A stretch of 51,324 bases of DNA from positions 1 to 51,324 of the forward strand of contig JAHEJC010000008.1 of NCBI GenBank assembly GCA_024639065.1, given 5' to 3'. The DNA comes from Lewinellaceae bacterium. Lineage in GTDB: Bacteria > Bacteroidota > Bacteroidia > Chitinophagales > Saprospiraceae. Positions 27,258-37,038 of the stretch are shown here, piece by piece (within the stretch, counting starts at the first letter, position 1; each line of letters starts with the position of its first letter). Under the pieces are notes generated by a model. The model did no database searches. It worked only from the letters and a program-made list of their open reading frames with translations, and was not told the origin of the DNA. The translations under genes were made by a program, and so were the position numbers.

Positions 27258-28403
27258 TTAATAATTCCTATAATAATCAATGAGATAACTGGTGAGCTGG
27301 CTGAATATGGGTTTAGTAAATTCAATAAATAGATCCTGTGGAGGAGGATCAGGTAATCGACTCCTTCGCTTAATAAGTTTCCTATCATCACTTTGCAATG
27401 CTCTTTCATCACCATTATAAAATCCCCAAAGATCCGTATACTCAAAAGTTCCGGGAAATTTACGCTGGGCCAGGATCGTCGCGTTTTGTCCGTCCCTGAT
27501 ATTGGCATTGAGGACCCCACTTGATCGAATAGTTCTTCTAAACTGATGTACCTCTGCCCTGACGGTGGCATAGGTATAAACTGTGGAATCACCTATGGTT
27601 GCCTTGCCAACCTTTACACTGTCCTTACTTCGATTGATTACGGTTTCTTTCTCATAACCTTGTCCAACAATGAAATCATCAAAGACAAATTCCAATATAT
27701 GTTGAGGTTTTTGTTCAACTCTTTTTTGTTCTCTACTGGAGATAAATTGTATAAATGGATTATTAGTTTCATTTTTTAAAAACTCCATGATCTGGCTTTC
27801 GAAAAATTGATTGCTCAACTTAAAGGTTCTGGAGTGCATAGGAATTGGTTTAACTTCTACGAACAAAGTGGCCAATTCTTGAGCCTTATACATGAGATCT
27901 TCGGCATCACTGCGTTGGGGGTCTAGTTCGTATACTCTTTCGAAATGGCCATAAGCCAATTTAGCATTTTCACGATACCCTTTAGCCAATTCATCTTTTC
28001 CGAGTCTAAAACGACTCTTGATGACTTCATTTTTAGCTGACTCTTGATCAACGCCATATTCCTGTGGATTGATAACGCCCCTCGCTCCGGGAGTGCGTTG
28101 AGCTTCCAAATATATATCCTGTAGTGTTGTGTACATAGACAGGATTTCTTCCCAACGCATTGGATCGGAATTTGATTTTAAACTTGCGATTCTGCTCTTA
28201 TAAAAATTTGCCAGAGAAGGGTAGGCTTCTTGTAACGCTTCCTTCGCACGATTGTTATTGGGAGACTTCTTAAGTCTTTCTAATGAACTATAAACGGCTT
28301 CTTCGTAATTACCTTGTTTAAATGCTTTTTTACCTGATTTGCATCCCGGTATGATAATCAGACCAACAAGTAGCAAAATGGATAGAGGAAGTAATTTTTT
28401 CAT
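27258..28403 (-). CDS. TPR-like lipoprotein of unknown function
   Basis: A 381-residue lipoprotein. The ATG at 28403 gives MKKLLPLSILLLVGLIIIPGC, a clean lipoprotein signal with lipid-attachment Cys at 21; the frame extends 37 codons further upstream, but those residues do not resemble a signal. Residues 30-190 contain tetratricopeptide-like pairs of helices (FKQGNYEEAVYSSLERLKKSP, AKLAYGHFERVYELDP). The C-terminal half is a beta-rich region without a family I recognise. It is probably anchored in the outer membrane facing the periplasm, where TPRs hold partner proteins. It stands between yebC and an exported amidohydrolase and may share transcription with the latter. Confidence 0.72.
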   Translation of the reverse strand: MKKLLPLSILLLVGLIIIPGCKSGKKAFKQGNYEEAVYSSLERLKKSPNNNRAKEALQEAYPSLANFYKSRIASLKSNSDPMRWEEILSMYTTLQDIYLEAQRTPGARGVINPQEYGVDQESAKNEVIKSRFRLGKDELAKGYRENAKLAYGHFERVYELDPQRSDAEDLMYKAQELATLFVEVKPIPMHSRTFKLSNQFFESQIMEFLKNETNNPFIQFISSREQKRVEQKPQHILEFVFDDFIVGQGYEKETVINRSKDSVKVGKATIGDSTVYTYATVRAEVHQFRRTIRSSGVLNANIRDGQNATILAQRKFPGTFEYTDLWGFYNGDERALQSDDRKLIKRRSRLPDPPPQDLFIEFTKPIFSQLTSYLIDYYRNY

Positions 28404-28567
28404 GTCGATTGGGGATTTATTGACCAGATAAATATAAATACTTGTAGCGTATCCATGAAAAGTTTTTTCAATCAGAATTGCCAATGGATTAAAATTGATT
28501 AATCCTTTAATCAAACTAATTCAAATATTTATTCCATAAAATGCCACTTAAACCGACCAAATGTTGA

Positions 28568-29671
28568 TCAATCCGTAGGGAACAAATTGGCGTCCAATCC
28601 AGGGATTACTTTTAAAGCATTCTTATAATACAGCTTCTTCAAAATTTCATCGGGTAACCCCAATCCGTACATTCTCCAAAAGGCATGGTACTTTTTGTAA
28701 TAAGGAAAATACTCATCTTCCGTTTCCAAAACTCTGAAATAAGTATAGTATTCTTCTGGATTGTAAGCATCTTTTCCAAAAAGAATCCGGTCTTGATATT
28801 TTTCAAAAAATTCATTTGCTCTTTTTGGTTGTCTTCCCAGTTCTGCGATGACCGCTCCAATTTCAGTATACATATTAGGATACAGTTCCATAATCTCGCT
28901 CAGCTTGTCCAGGTTATTTGCGTACCATCCCATGTGCGCATTAATAAAAGTGGTATTGGGATGTTTTCTGAAGATATCGTGTTGTTCATCAATAATATCT
29001 TGCCAGCTATAATCAGCGTTATATTGATATCTTCTTGATCTTAGTTTTAATTCCAACCAACGTTCATTGTTTGCATCTCGTTTATCCCAGAAAGACGCGG
29101 GATCAGCGCTATGTATTAATATTGGAATCCCTAGTTCACCACATACTTCCCAAACAGGATCTATTCGGGGATCATTTATTTTGATACGATTACCGGAAGA
29201 ATCCAAATTAGACATGCCCTGACTCTTATAGATCTTTAGGCCGCGGGCTCCATTTTTGTAATCGTTCTTTAATTGTTTTACCGTGTTTTCTGCCCAATCG
29301 GGGTCATCAATACTGCGTAATTCGATATTTGCAAAAACTACAAATCGTCCCGGCACATATGCTTTCGAACTGTCTACATTTCCTTGCAATCTTTCTCCTG
29401 TGCCACCACTTAGATTAATGAGGGCCATCATGTTAAGATCATCCATTTCACTTTTGAGTTTATCAAAATAAGCTTTATCTCTTCCACGCCAATGATGACT
29501 ATGGACATCTACAAATGGATACTTTGATCTGGTCACTGGATTCTCCGGAACAACTAGAGTGGAGATTGGATTATATTCTTCAAATCCCATCTCCAGTGTA
29601 TCAGGATTATCCTGTGAATAAATATTTAAAAATAGACAGGTTGTAAAAAAAAAGGCAAGGATATTTTTCAT
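28568..29671 (-). CDS. Exported amidohydrolase family protein (COG2159)
   Basis: A 367-residue TIM-barrel metal hydrolase of the Amidohydro_2/ACMSD-related family. A signal peptide (MKNILAFFFTTCLFLNIYS) is followed by QD, suggesting export. Metal-site residues are H57-x-H59 (VDVHSHH), K in RGLKIYKSQ near 146, H in ILIHSADP near 190, and D in LFGKDAYNP near 299. It probably hydrolyses or decarboxylates a small molecule in the periplasm. It is likely cotranscribed with the TPR lipoprotein downstream. Substrate unknown. Confidence 0.8.
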   Translation of the reverse strand: MKNILAFFFTTCLFLNIYSQDNPDTLEMGFEEYNPISTLVVPENPVTRSKYPFVDVHSHHWRGRDKAYFDKLKSEMDDLNMMALINLSGGTGERLQGNVDSSKAYVPGRFVVFANIELRSIDDPDWAENTVKQLKNDYKNGARGLKIYKSQGMSNLDSSGNRIKINDPRIDPVWEVCGELGIPILIHSADPASFWDKRDANNERWLELKLRSRRYQYNADYSWQDIIDEQHDIFRKHPNTTFINAHMGWYANNLDKLSEIMELYPNMYTEIGAVIAELGRQPKRANEFFEKYQDRILFGKDAYNPEEYYTYFRVLETEDEYFPYYKKYHAFWRMYGLGLPDEILKKLYYKNALKVIPGLDANLFPTD

Positions 29672-29796
29672 CTTAGGTTTTTTCTTTTTGTGCCGCTAAT
29701 TTAATTCGATTTTGTGCTATCTAATTCTTTGCTATGGGTTAAAGATATGTTAATACAAAAAACGATCCATCACTTTTTGGTTGTTAATTTCCAATA

Positions 29797-30266
29797 TCAA
29801 TTTATTGACTCGATTCGTAAACCCGACCGCTCCAAAGGATTTATGCTCATTAAAAGAATAAGTAGTTCTTCATTCAATTTAGGAAAATCAGTAGTGATAT
29901 TTTTTATCAAGGTAACAGCGAAAGCTCTTATAGCATCGGTTCCAGTATATTTTGCACTTTTTGATAACACAAATCAAATAATTTTCCAGAAATTGATTCT
30001 ATTACTTTTAAATATTGAAAAATGCGCAATGCGTTTCTGACGGGTGAATTAGGTGGAGGATTTTGTATTGAAATAAATAAAACATCTTGGCATTGATTCA
30101 ATAAATTTGGGCTTTTTGATGAAATTAGCGTTAATGGATCAGCAGCTCGTTGGCAGATTCGAAGATTTTCTGAATAAAAACATTCCATGAACTCTTTTAT
30201 AATTTCTGGATTATGTAACGCAACGTTATGGAACGTTTTGTCTGAGTCTTTTCGATAATGGTAAAC
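29797..30266 (-). pseudogene. Remnant of a HEAT-like repeat protein gene
   Basis: Two open segments in different frames read like the end of a small HEAT/ARM-repeat protein common in Bacteroidota. The first (30266 to 29928) contains FMECFYSENLRICQRAADPL and a helix pair ending LFDLCYQKVQN. After a one-base shift near 29940 the second segment continues AIRAFAVTLIKNITTDFPKL and ends at 29797. The 5' part is missing: an in-frame TAG stands at 30267-30269 and no start is visible. The family usually carries these motifs in one frame near its C-terminus. The rest of the gap between the amidohydrolase gene and dnaE (29672-30432) holds nothing else I can support. Confidence 0.6.
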
Positions 30267-30383
30267 CTAGTGGTCCTGCATCTTCATCGACTTAAATGTA
30301 GTAGATTTGTTGGAGAAACAAATAACAAATTGAAAACATATAGTTTTTATTATATATAATTCTTAAATATGTGTACAAGGTTG

Positions 30384-30391
30384 TACTTTTG
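30384..30391 (+). promoter_or_regulatory. Candidate -7 box of the dnaE promoter
   Basis: TACTTTTG is a perfect TAnnTTTG element about 42 bases before the dnaE start. No clear -33 TTG element is found at the right distance, so the call is moderate. Confidence 0.4.
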
Positions 30392-30432
30392 GTTTTCACT
30401 TAATAATAGCAATTTTTCATAAGTTATAGGTT

Positions 30433-33400
30433 ATGCCGGATTTTGTTCATTTACACTGCCATACTCAATTTTCACTATTAGATGGTGCATCCGAAATAGG
30501 TGGAATGATGGCCAAGGCGGCGCTGGATGAACAAAAAGCAGTCGCTCTTACCGATCATGGAAATATGTTCGGTGCATTTAAATTTGTTGCAGAAGCCAAT
30601 AAACATGGCGTCAAACCAATAGTGGGATGCGAGTTTTATTTGGTGGAAGATCGTCATAAACAATCTTTTCTAAAATCTAAAGGGGAAAAAGACAAAAGGT
30701 ATCACCAATTAATGCTTGCCAAAAATCGAGCGGGCTACACGAATTTGTCTAAATTATGTTCGCTGGGTTTTATTGAGGGGATGTACAGTAAATTTCCTCG
30801 GATTGATAAAGAATTAATAATTAAGTATCACGAAGGCCTGATTGCAACGAGTTGTTGCATAGGTGCCGAAGTCCCTCAAACTATCCTTTCGGGAAATGTT
30901 GAAAAAGCAGAGGAGAAGCTCAAGTGGTGGATAGATTTATTTGGTGAAGACTATTACATTGAGTTGCAAAGACACGTTGGTTTGGAAAATATTGATGGTA
31001 CTGGAATGAGCCAGGAGGATGTCAATCAAGTATTATTAGGATTTGCAGAGAAATATCAACTCAAAGTAATAGCAACTAATGATTCTCATTACCTGGAAGA
31101 AGACGATTGGAAAGCGCATGATATTCTCTTGTGTGTAAATACTGGATCCAAAATTGAGGACATGGACCGGTTTAAGTTTCCAAGTTCGGATTTTTATTTT
31201 AAGACTAAACAGGAAATGTCTCAGCTTTTTAGCGACGTTCCTTTTGCCTTAGACAATACCTTGGATATATATGATAAGGTCGATCCATTTGAATTGAAAA
31301 GAGATATTTTACTTCCCAACTTTCCGCTTCCAGCAGGATTTACTACGCAGTCAGATTACCTTCGACACTTGGTTTATGAAGGGGCAAAACATCGATACCC
31401 TGAGATCAGTGAGCATGTCCGGGAGCGGCTTGATCTGGAATTGTCTATCATAAAAAATATGGGTTTTGACGGATACTTTCTGGTTGTACAGGATTTCATC
31501 AAAGCTGCTAGAGAAATGGGTGTCAGTGTAGGTCCAGGCAGAGGTTCTGCCGCGGGTTCAGCGGTGGCTTATTGCCTCACCATAACTAACATTGACCCAA
31601 TAGCGTACAATTTACTTTTTGAAAGATTTTTGAATCCGGAAAGGATTTCCATGCCAGATATTGATATAGATTTTGACGATGAAGGGCGCCAGCAAGTCAT
31701 TGATTGGGTGGTAGACAAGTACGGAAGAAATCAAGTTGCTCAAATAATAACTTTTGGAACCATGGCTGCGAGGTCATCGATAAGAGATGTAGGCCGGGTT
31801 ATGGATCTCCCTTTGAGTGATACAGACCGCATAGCAAAACTGGTGCCTGGAAGGCCAGGAACGAAATTGAATTACATATTAAATACACCCCTTAAGGATC
31901 AAAAAAATGATTGGCAAGCCACGGAGTATAATAATATCAAAAAACTCAGCGATGTCCAAGAACAAAAATCATTATCTGGTGAAGTTATACAGCTGGCAAA
32001 AAAGCTTGAAGGGTCGGTTAGGAATTCTGGTATTCATGCTGCGGGTATAATCATTTCTCCCGATGATATAATAAATCATATTCCAGTAAGTACCAGCAAA
32101 GAGTCTGAATTATTAGTTACCCAATTTGACGGAAGCATAGTAGAAGATGCAGGAATGCTGAAAATGGATTTTTTGGGTTTGCGTACTTTATCCATCATTA
32201 AAGATGCCATCGAGAATATAGCGATATCAAGAAAAGAAGAAGCAAAGATTGATCCTGACACCATTCCTTTAGACGATCCAGAGACCTATAAGCTGTTCCA
32301 GCAAGGTGAGATGATCGGTATTTTTCAATTTGAATCTGAAGGAATGCAGAAGCATTTGAAGGATTTGAAACCTACCAATATTGAGGACCTTATCGCGATG
32401 AACGCTTTGTATCGGCCTGGTCCAATGGATTACATTCCATCATTTATAGCCAGGAAACATGGCAAAGAAAAAATTGAATATCCGCATGAATGGCTTGAAG
32501 AACTATTAAAGCCTACTTATGGAATTATGGTCTACCAGGAACAAATCATGCAGACTGCTCAAATTATGGCCGATTATTCGCTAGGAAAAGCGGATATGCT
32601 CAGAAGAGCAATGGGTAAAAAGAAAATTAAAGAGATGCAAAAGCATCGCGAAATTTTCAAAGATGGAGCCATTCAAAAAGGTGTTCCTGAAGAACAAGCA
32701 CTGGAAATTTTCGAGATCATGTCCAAATTTGCTTCCTATGGATTTAATCGGTCTCACGCAGCTGCTTATTCTGTATTGGCTTATCAAACAGCTTATCTTA
32801 AGACCCACTACCCTGCTGAGTTTATGGCTTCAGTCCTAACCCACAACAAGAACGACATCGTTAAGCTCAATATGTTCTTGAGGGAATGTAAGCGAATGGG
32901 AATTACAGTACTAGGACCTGATGTGAATGAATCTGATATTAATTTCACGGTGAATAAAGATGGCCACATTCGTTTTGGTTTATCTGCATTGAAAGGTATT
33001 GGTGAAGGACCTACTGAAGCGATTTTAGCTGAACGGGTTAATGGTCATTTTAGTAGTATTTTTGATTTGACCACTCGACTTAATTTAAGATCTGTTAATA
33101 AAAAATGTTTAGAGAGCCTGGTGCTTGGAGGTGCTTTTGATTCTTTTGAAAAGGCACATAGAGCTCAATACTTTGCGCCTACACTAAAATTTAATACGCT
33201 TATCGAACATGCATTAAAATATGGTCAAGGTGTACAAGAAAGGACGAATGATACGCAGAATTCTTTATTTGGGGATGATCCCGCGATGGACATTCCGGAA
33301 CCGGAAATACCCGATGTTGAAGAGTGGAGCTTGATCGAAAAGCTTACCAAAGAAAAGGAGGTAACTGGTATTTTTATTAGTGGTCACCCATTGGATGCTT

Positions 33401-33960
33401 ATCGATTGATTGTCGAGAATTTTGTTACCTGTACTTTGGATAAGTTAGATAATCATAAAGGTCAAAACGTGAGTATAGCCGGATTTGTTACCAAAGCAGA
33501 TAACCGGATTAGCAAAAAAGGGACCGGGTGGGGAATTTTTACTTTACAAGATTATAACAGTGCGCTGGAAATTATTTTGACGGGGGATGACTATCAAGAT
33601 TTTAAAGGAAGGCTGGAGGCTGGTCAATCCGTTTATATAAAAGGATCCTATCAATTATCCTACAATGGTGAAGAGTATCGATTTAAAATTCAACAGGTAA
33701 AACAGTTGGCAAGTATGGGAAATTCTTTAGCCGAGTCAATAACCCTGAAAATACCTGTACACAAGCTCTCGGAAACATTTATTAAAGATGTTCAGGACTT
33801 AGTCAATACCCATAAAGGAAAACAAAAATTAAAAATGAAATTTATAGACTACGATAAACAAATTGTAATGGACTTGGTCTCTAAGACCACTACAATCAAT
33901 GTGAGTAGTGAATTAATCACCGATCTAGAAAAGCTGGATTTACAATATAAGCTCAAATAA
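30433..33960 (+). CDS. dnaE: DNA polymerase III subunit alpha
   Basis: The replicative polymerase catalytic subunit, 1175 residues, normal for Bacteroidota. Domains in order: PHP domain (FVHLHCHTQFSLLDGASE at the start), palm with catalytic aspartates D409 and D411 in PDIDIDFDD and the upstream GPGRGSAAGSAVAYC block, the fingers/thumb with KMDFLGLRTLSII near residue 577 and MVYQEQIM near 700, then a helix-hairpin-helix, and an OB fold near residue 1005 (VSIAGFVTKADNR). It extends DNA as part of the holoenzyme. It is alone in its operon and has a -7 box upstream. Confidence 0.97.
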   Translation: MPDFVHLHCHTQFSLLDGASEIGGMMAKAALDEQKAVALTDHGNMFGAFKFVAEANKHGVKPIVGCEFYLVEDRHKQSFLKSKGEKDKRYHQLMLAKNRAGYTNLSKLCSLGFIEGMYSKFPRIDKELIIKYHEGLIATSCCIGAEVPQTILSGNVEKAEEKLKWWIDLFGEDYYIELQRHVGLENIDGTGMSQEDVNQVLLGFAEKYQLKVIATNDSHYLEEDDWKAHDILLCVNTGSKIEDMDRFKFPSSDFYFKTKQEMSQLFSDVPFALDNTLDIYDKVDPFELKRDILLPNFPLPAGFTTQSDYLRHLVYEGAKHRYPEISEHVRERLDLELSIIKNMGFDGYFLVVQDFIKAAREMGVSVGPGRGSAAGSAVAYCLTITNIDPIAYNLLFERFLNPERISMPDIDIDFDDEGRQQVIDWVVDKYGRNQVAQIITFGTMAARSSIRDVGRVMDLPLSDTDRIAKLVPGRPGTKLNYILNTPLKDQKNDWQATEYNNIKKLSDVQEQKSLSGEVIQLAKKLEGSVRNSGIHAAGIIISPDDIINHIPVSTSKESELLVTQFDGSIVEDAGMLKMDFLGLRTLSIIKDAIENIAISRKEEAKIDPDTIPLDDPETYKLFQQGEMIGIFQFESEGMQKHLKDLKPTNIEDLIAMNALYRPGPMDYIPSFIARKHGKEKIEYPHEWLEELLKPTYGIMVYQEQIMQTAQIMADYSLGKADMLRRAMGKKKIKEMQKHREIFKDGAIQKGVPEEQALEIFEIMSKFASYGFNRSHAAAYSVLAYQTAYLKTHYPAEFMASVLTHNKNDIVKLNMFLRECKRMGITVLGPDVNESDINFTVNKDGHIRFGLSALKGIGEGPTEAILAERVNGHFSSIFDLTTRLNLRSVNKKCLESLVLGGAFDSFEKAHRAQYFAPTLKFNTLIEHALKYGQGVQERTNDTQNSLFGDDPAMDIPEPEIPDVEEWSLIEKLTKEKEVTGIFISGHPLDAYRLIVENFVTCTLDKLDNHKGQNVSIAGFVTKADNRISKKGTGWGIFTLQDYNSALEIILTGDDYQDFKGRLEAGQSVYIKGSYQLSYNGEEYRFKIQQVKQLASMGNSLAESITLKIPVHKLSETFIKDVQDLVNTHKGKQKLKMKFIDYDKQIVMDLVSKTTTINVSSELITDLEKLDLQYKLK

Positions 33961-34276
33961 ATAATGAGTATTAGCGTGTTGGATTATGAGCATATCTCAG
34001 TTAATCCTCAAAGGATTTAATAAAATAGCCTGGGGTAAAAAGTAATAGAAACCCAAGGAGATTGTATATAGTGGTCGTTTGGTGTTTCATGCTTGGCCAA
34101 AATCATGATAAACATTTCCCGATACCCATCGAGTTAGCTATTATTCACTTAAGGTAAGAGAAGATAGAGAAATGTCCTCAAAATTATGAAGCCTCTCGAG
34201 CAATTATTAAAACACTAGCCTTTAAAATACTTAACAATGTATTTTTTTCGTTTTACTGCATTGTTAATAATTTTGC
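33961..34276. other. Intergenic gap, nothing certain
   Basis: The 316 bases between dnaE and the TlpA-like gene show no coding sign and no clean hairpin. A weak imperfect inverted repeat (around 34027-34060) could help end dnaE transcription. Confidence 0.3.
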
Positions 34277-34786
34277 ATGAAGTATCTTTTTTTGATTCCC
34301 CTTTTGTGTATGTTATCTTGCAAAGCGACTCAAAAGAAACCATACTATCTTCAAATAAATTCGTATGAAGATATCGTTACAGGTAATTTTGATGCTATTA
34401 AAAATATTTTTCAGCAAAAGGATGATACCCTTTATGTCATAAATTTTTGGGCGACATGGTGTAAACCTTGTATTGAAGAATTACCCTTTTTTGAAGAATT
34501 ATACTCAGCATATTTTGGTAAACCAATTAAGATTCTATTAGTGAGTTTAGATTTTCCAAACCAAATAGAATCAAAATTATTTCCATTTATAGAAAAACAT
34601 CAGCTAAAATCTGCCGTTATACATTTAAATGATCCAGATGCGGACTCATGGATTAATCAGGTAGAGCCCACTTGGGAAGGATCTATTCCGGCTACTCTGA
34701 TATATCGGAAAACGGAAAGGAAATTCTATGAAAAATCGTTTGAAACGTATGAAGAGTTAGAAACCATCATTCATTCTTTTTTATAA
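34277..34786 (+). CDS. TlpA/ResA-like thioredoxin-fold lipoprotein
   Basis: A 169-residue lipoprotein (MKYLFLIPLLCMLSC, lipid-attachment C15) with a thioredoxin fold. The redox site is W61-C62-K-P-C65 in NFWATWCKPCIEELPFF. Periplasmic TlpA/ResA proteins reduce disulfides, for example in cytochrome c maturation. The cis-proline loop fits SIPATLIY near residue 138. A second redoxin gene begins 21 bases after the stop, so they are probably one operon. Confidence 0.87.
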   Translation: MKYLFLIPLLCMLSCKATQKKPYYLQINSYEDIVTGNFDAIKNIFQQKDDTLYVINFWATWCKPCIEELPFFEELYSAYFGKPIKILLVSLDFPNQIESKLFPFIEKHQLKSAVIHLNDPDADSWINQVEPTWEGSIPATLIYRKTERKFYEKSFETYEELETIIHSFL

Positions 34787-34807
34787 TTATTTAAAATTTA
34801 CATTAAA

Positions 34808-35449
34808 ATGAAACAATTTTTCGGTATTGCCCTGATCGGGTTGGTTGGCTTAAGCATGCTTATGACCACAACTAAAAAAGTACCTGATACGGATAATTTA
34901 GATGGATATAAAATTGGGGAGGTGGTTGAAGATTTCACTCTTAAAAATACAGAAGGTGACATGGTATCACTTAAGGGATATATTGATCAAAGCAGTGTTA
35001 AGGGAGTTATTGTAATTTTTACCTGTAATACTTGTCCTTATGCGGTAGCCTACGAAGATCGGATTATTGATTTACATAATAACTTTCTTGGTAAAGGTTA
35101 TCCAGTGTTAGCAATTAATCCAAATGACCCTGCAGCAAAACCAGGAGATAGTTATGATAAGATGAAAGAAAGGGCAGCTGAAAAATCTTTTCCTTTCGCA
35201 TATACCATAGATGAAACCCAAGAAGTTGTAAAGCGTTTTGGAGCAACAAAAACCCCTCATGTATTTCTAGTAGATAGTGAAATGAGTGTACGCTACATTG
35301 GAGCTATTGATAATAATGCTACGGATCCATCAGGCGTGTCTACTCGATACGTTGAAGACGCAATTAAGGCAATTGATACTGGTAGTAATCCCGATCCGGC
35401 AACTACTAAAGCAGTTGGTTGTAGTATAAAAATAAGAAAAGGAGCATAA
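34808..35449 (+). CDS. Exported thioredoxin-like (AhpC/TSA-related) redoxin
   Basis: A 213-residue redoxin with an N-terminal hydrophobic segment (residues 4-20) and a redox pair C73-N-T-C76 in FTCNTCPYAVAYEDRI, followed by LAINPNDP and the cis-proline TKTPHVFLVD near 155. This CxxCPY form is common in Bacteroidota exported redoxins of unknown partner. The signal segment has no lipobox, so it may be periplasmic or membrane-tethered. It follows another redoxin gene closely, suggesting joint work on envelope disulfides or peroxides. Confidence 0.82.
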   Translation: MKQFFGIALIGLVGLSMLMTTTKKVPDTDNLDGYKIGEVVEDFTLKNTEGDMVSLKGYIDQSSVKGVIVIFTCNTCPYAVAYEDRIIDLHNNFLGKGYPVLAINPNDPAAKPGDSYDKMKERAAEKSFPFAYTIDETQEVVKRFGATKTPHVFLVDSEMSVRYIGAIDNNATDPSGVSTRYVEDAIKAIDTGSNPDPATTKAVGCSIKIRKGA

Positions 35450-35470
35450 AGTTTTAAATAACGCCAAATG

Positions 35471-35508
35471 AGATAAGCAGCTCACTGAAATCTGTAAGCT
35501 GTTTATCT
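35471..35508. terminator. Strong bidirectional terminator between redoxin and cutC
   Basis: A 12-bp stem (35471-35482 with 35497-35508, one G-U pair) and a 14-base loop lie between convergent genes, with T-rich sequence on the plus-strand side. Confidence 0.75.
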
Positions 35509-35512
35509 TATT

Positions 35513-36244
35513 TCATAAATACATCATAAATTGCTTGACTAATTCCACCGAAGTTTCTTTAATAGGTTGCTGGTCATTTCCAAACAAAGTAGACTTAATC
35601 TGATCTTTCTTTTCAATGGATGCTGAGGTATGGACCTGATTAACCCCCGTTTTTTGTACAAGTTGTTCTATATTCGAAAGCTTAATTCCTGCTCCTGCTA
35701 ATAGCTGGATCCGTCCAGCTGCTTGATCAACCATTTGTTTAATTGTACTACTTCCTTCCCATGCAGAATTAGCTCCACCCGAGGTGAGAATTCTTTGATA
35801 ACCCAATGTTATTATTTGTTCCATAGATAATAGAGGATCATCAGTATCATCAATTGCACGGTGAAAAACACAAGGTAGGGGATCAGTCATTTCTTTCAAC
35901 CGTTTAGATATTTCCAGGTCAACATGCTGGTCGGGGGTTAATGCTCCAGTAACTATTCCATCCATACCTAGAGACTTACAGATGTCGATATCCTCCAACA
36001 TTTGATCGACTTCTAATTTGTCGAAAACAAAGTGACCTGGACGAGGCCGGATCAAAACGAATATTTCCAGGTCTAGCAGATCCCTGGCTATTCTTAATCC
36101 TCCATAGGTAGGTGTAAGACCTCCCCATTCAAGATGACTGCAATATTCTATTCGTTGTGCACCCCCATCCTTAGCATTTATTCCTGATTGTAAAGATCCG
36201 GCACAAATTTCCACGCATTGTATATTAAGCTTATTCTTCACCAT
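35513..36244 (-). CDS. cutC: CutC family protein
   Basis: A 243-residue TIM-barrel protein of the CutC family, historically linked to copper homeostasis, although the molecular role remains unclear. Family marks include VEICAGSLQSG near residue 11, GGLTPTYGGL near 41, the RPRPGHFVF block near 67, and LTSGGANSAWEG near 155. Length is normal. It is a single gene on the minus strand, and its start is 42 bases from the divergent lipoprotein gene. Confidence 0.92.
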   Translation of the reverse strand: MVKNKLNIQCVEICAGSLQSGINAKDGGAQRIEYCSHLEWGGLTPTYGGLRIARDLLDLEIFVLIRPRPGHFVFDKLEVDQMLEDIDICKSLGMDGIVTGALTPDQHVDLEISKRLKEMTDPLPCVFHRAIDDTDDPLLSMEQIITLGYQRILTSGGANSAWEGSSTIKQMVDQAAGRIQLLAGAGIKLSNIEQLVQKTGVNQVHTSASIEKKDQIKSTLFGNDQQPIKETSVELVKQFMMYL

Positions 36245-36286
36245 ACCATTAATTTACTAATTTGCAATCATAAATAAAGCAAAGTA

Positions 36287-36778
36287 ATGTTTAGATACAT
36301 TTTTTCGATAAGTGCGGTGTTCTTAATAGTTATGGGGTGCTCAAGTGATCCTAGTGCTAATTATCAGGAAATCAGTCTTTTAAAGCATGGTTTTCCAATT
36401 AATATATTGGCTCCGGATAGTCCTGTGGTTAAAACATTTGACTTAATCGTAAAAAAGGATATAACCGTACAGAAAGGAGATGACTATTCCGTTCAGATAT
36501 TTATGGGGGATGCTTCCATTTATGATCCTAAGAAAATAAAAGATAGGCTCCTTGAAGATCTTAAAGCAAACAATCAATACTTCGACCAAGTTGTTCTAGA
36601 AGAAGATCACGGCTTTGTTTATAAGACGTTGATAGATTCATTAAATCCTAACTATGGTTTTAACCTGGTTAAGATTCAAGGTGATAAAGAATTTATATTT
36701 CAGACCGGGATAATGGGTTCATTCTCCGAAGAACAAGCACTGCGCATGTATAAGGCGGTCAAAAACGAAAAAAAATAG
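36287..36778 (+). CDS. Small lipoprotein of unknown function
   Basis: I do not recognise a family in this 163-residue protein. It has a lipoprotein signal (AVFLIVMGC, lipid-attachment C18) followed by an alpha/beta domain. It is divergent to cutC and stands alone. Probably surface or periplasm anchored. Confidence 0.7.
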   Translation: MFRYIFSISAVFLIVMGCSSDPSANYQEISLLKHGFPINILAPDSPVVKTFDLIVKKDITVQKGDDYSVQIFMGDASIYDPKKIKDRLLEDLKANNQYFDQVVLEEDHGFVYKTLIDSLNPNYGFNLVKIQGDKEFIFQTGIMGSFSEEQALRMYKAVKNEKK

Positions 36779-37038
36779 GCGCCTTAGACTTCACTATAAA
36801 CTCTAGATCCAAATATTAAGATAATCATTAGTAAAAAACCTATTATAATCATTGGACGGTGATTTAATAAACGGTTAATATTAATTCAATTCAGCTAAAA
36901 GCTTCTTATAGTATATTGTCATAATGTGTACAAAGTTCATACCATGTTGATTACACTTTAAAAATTAAATAAATATTAACATTTATGAGGTATGCCAGTT
37001 CCTGGAATATCAAGCAGACTTCATAGAAAAAGGCTTAA

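Noticed and set aside
29714-30040. Plus-strand 108-codon open frame before dnaE
   Set aside because: It lies antisense to the HEAT-like remnant, which is the protein-like strand; the frame looks like a shadow.
34268-34275. TAATTTTG, a perfect -7 box
   Set aside because: It ends one base before the ATG of the TlpA-like gene, so transcription would start inside the coding region and lose the signal peptide.
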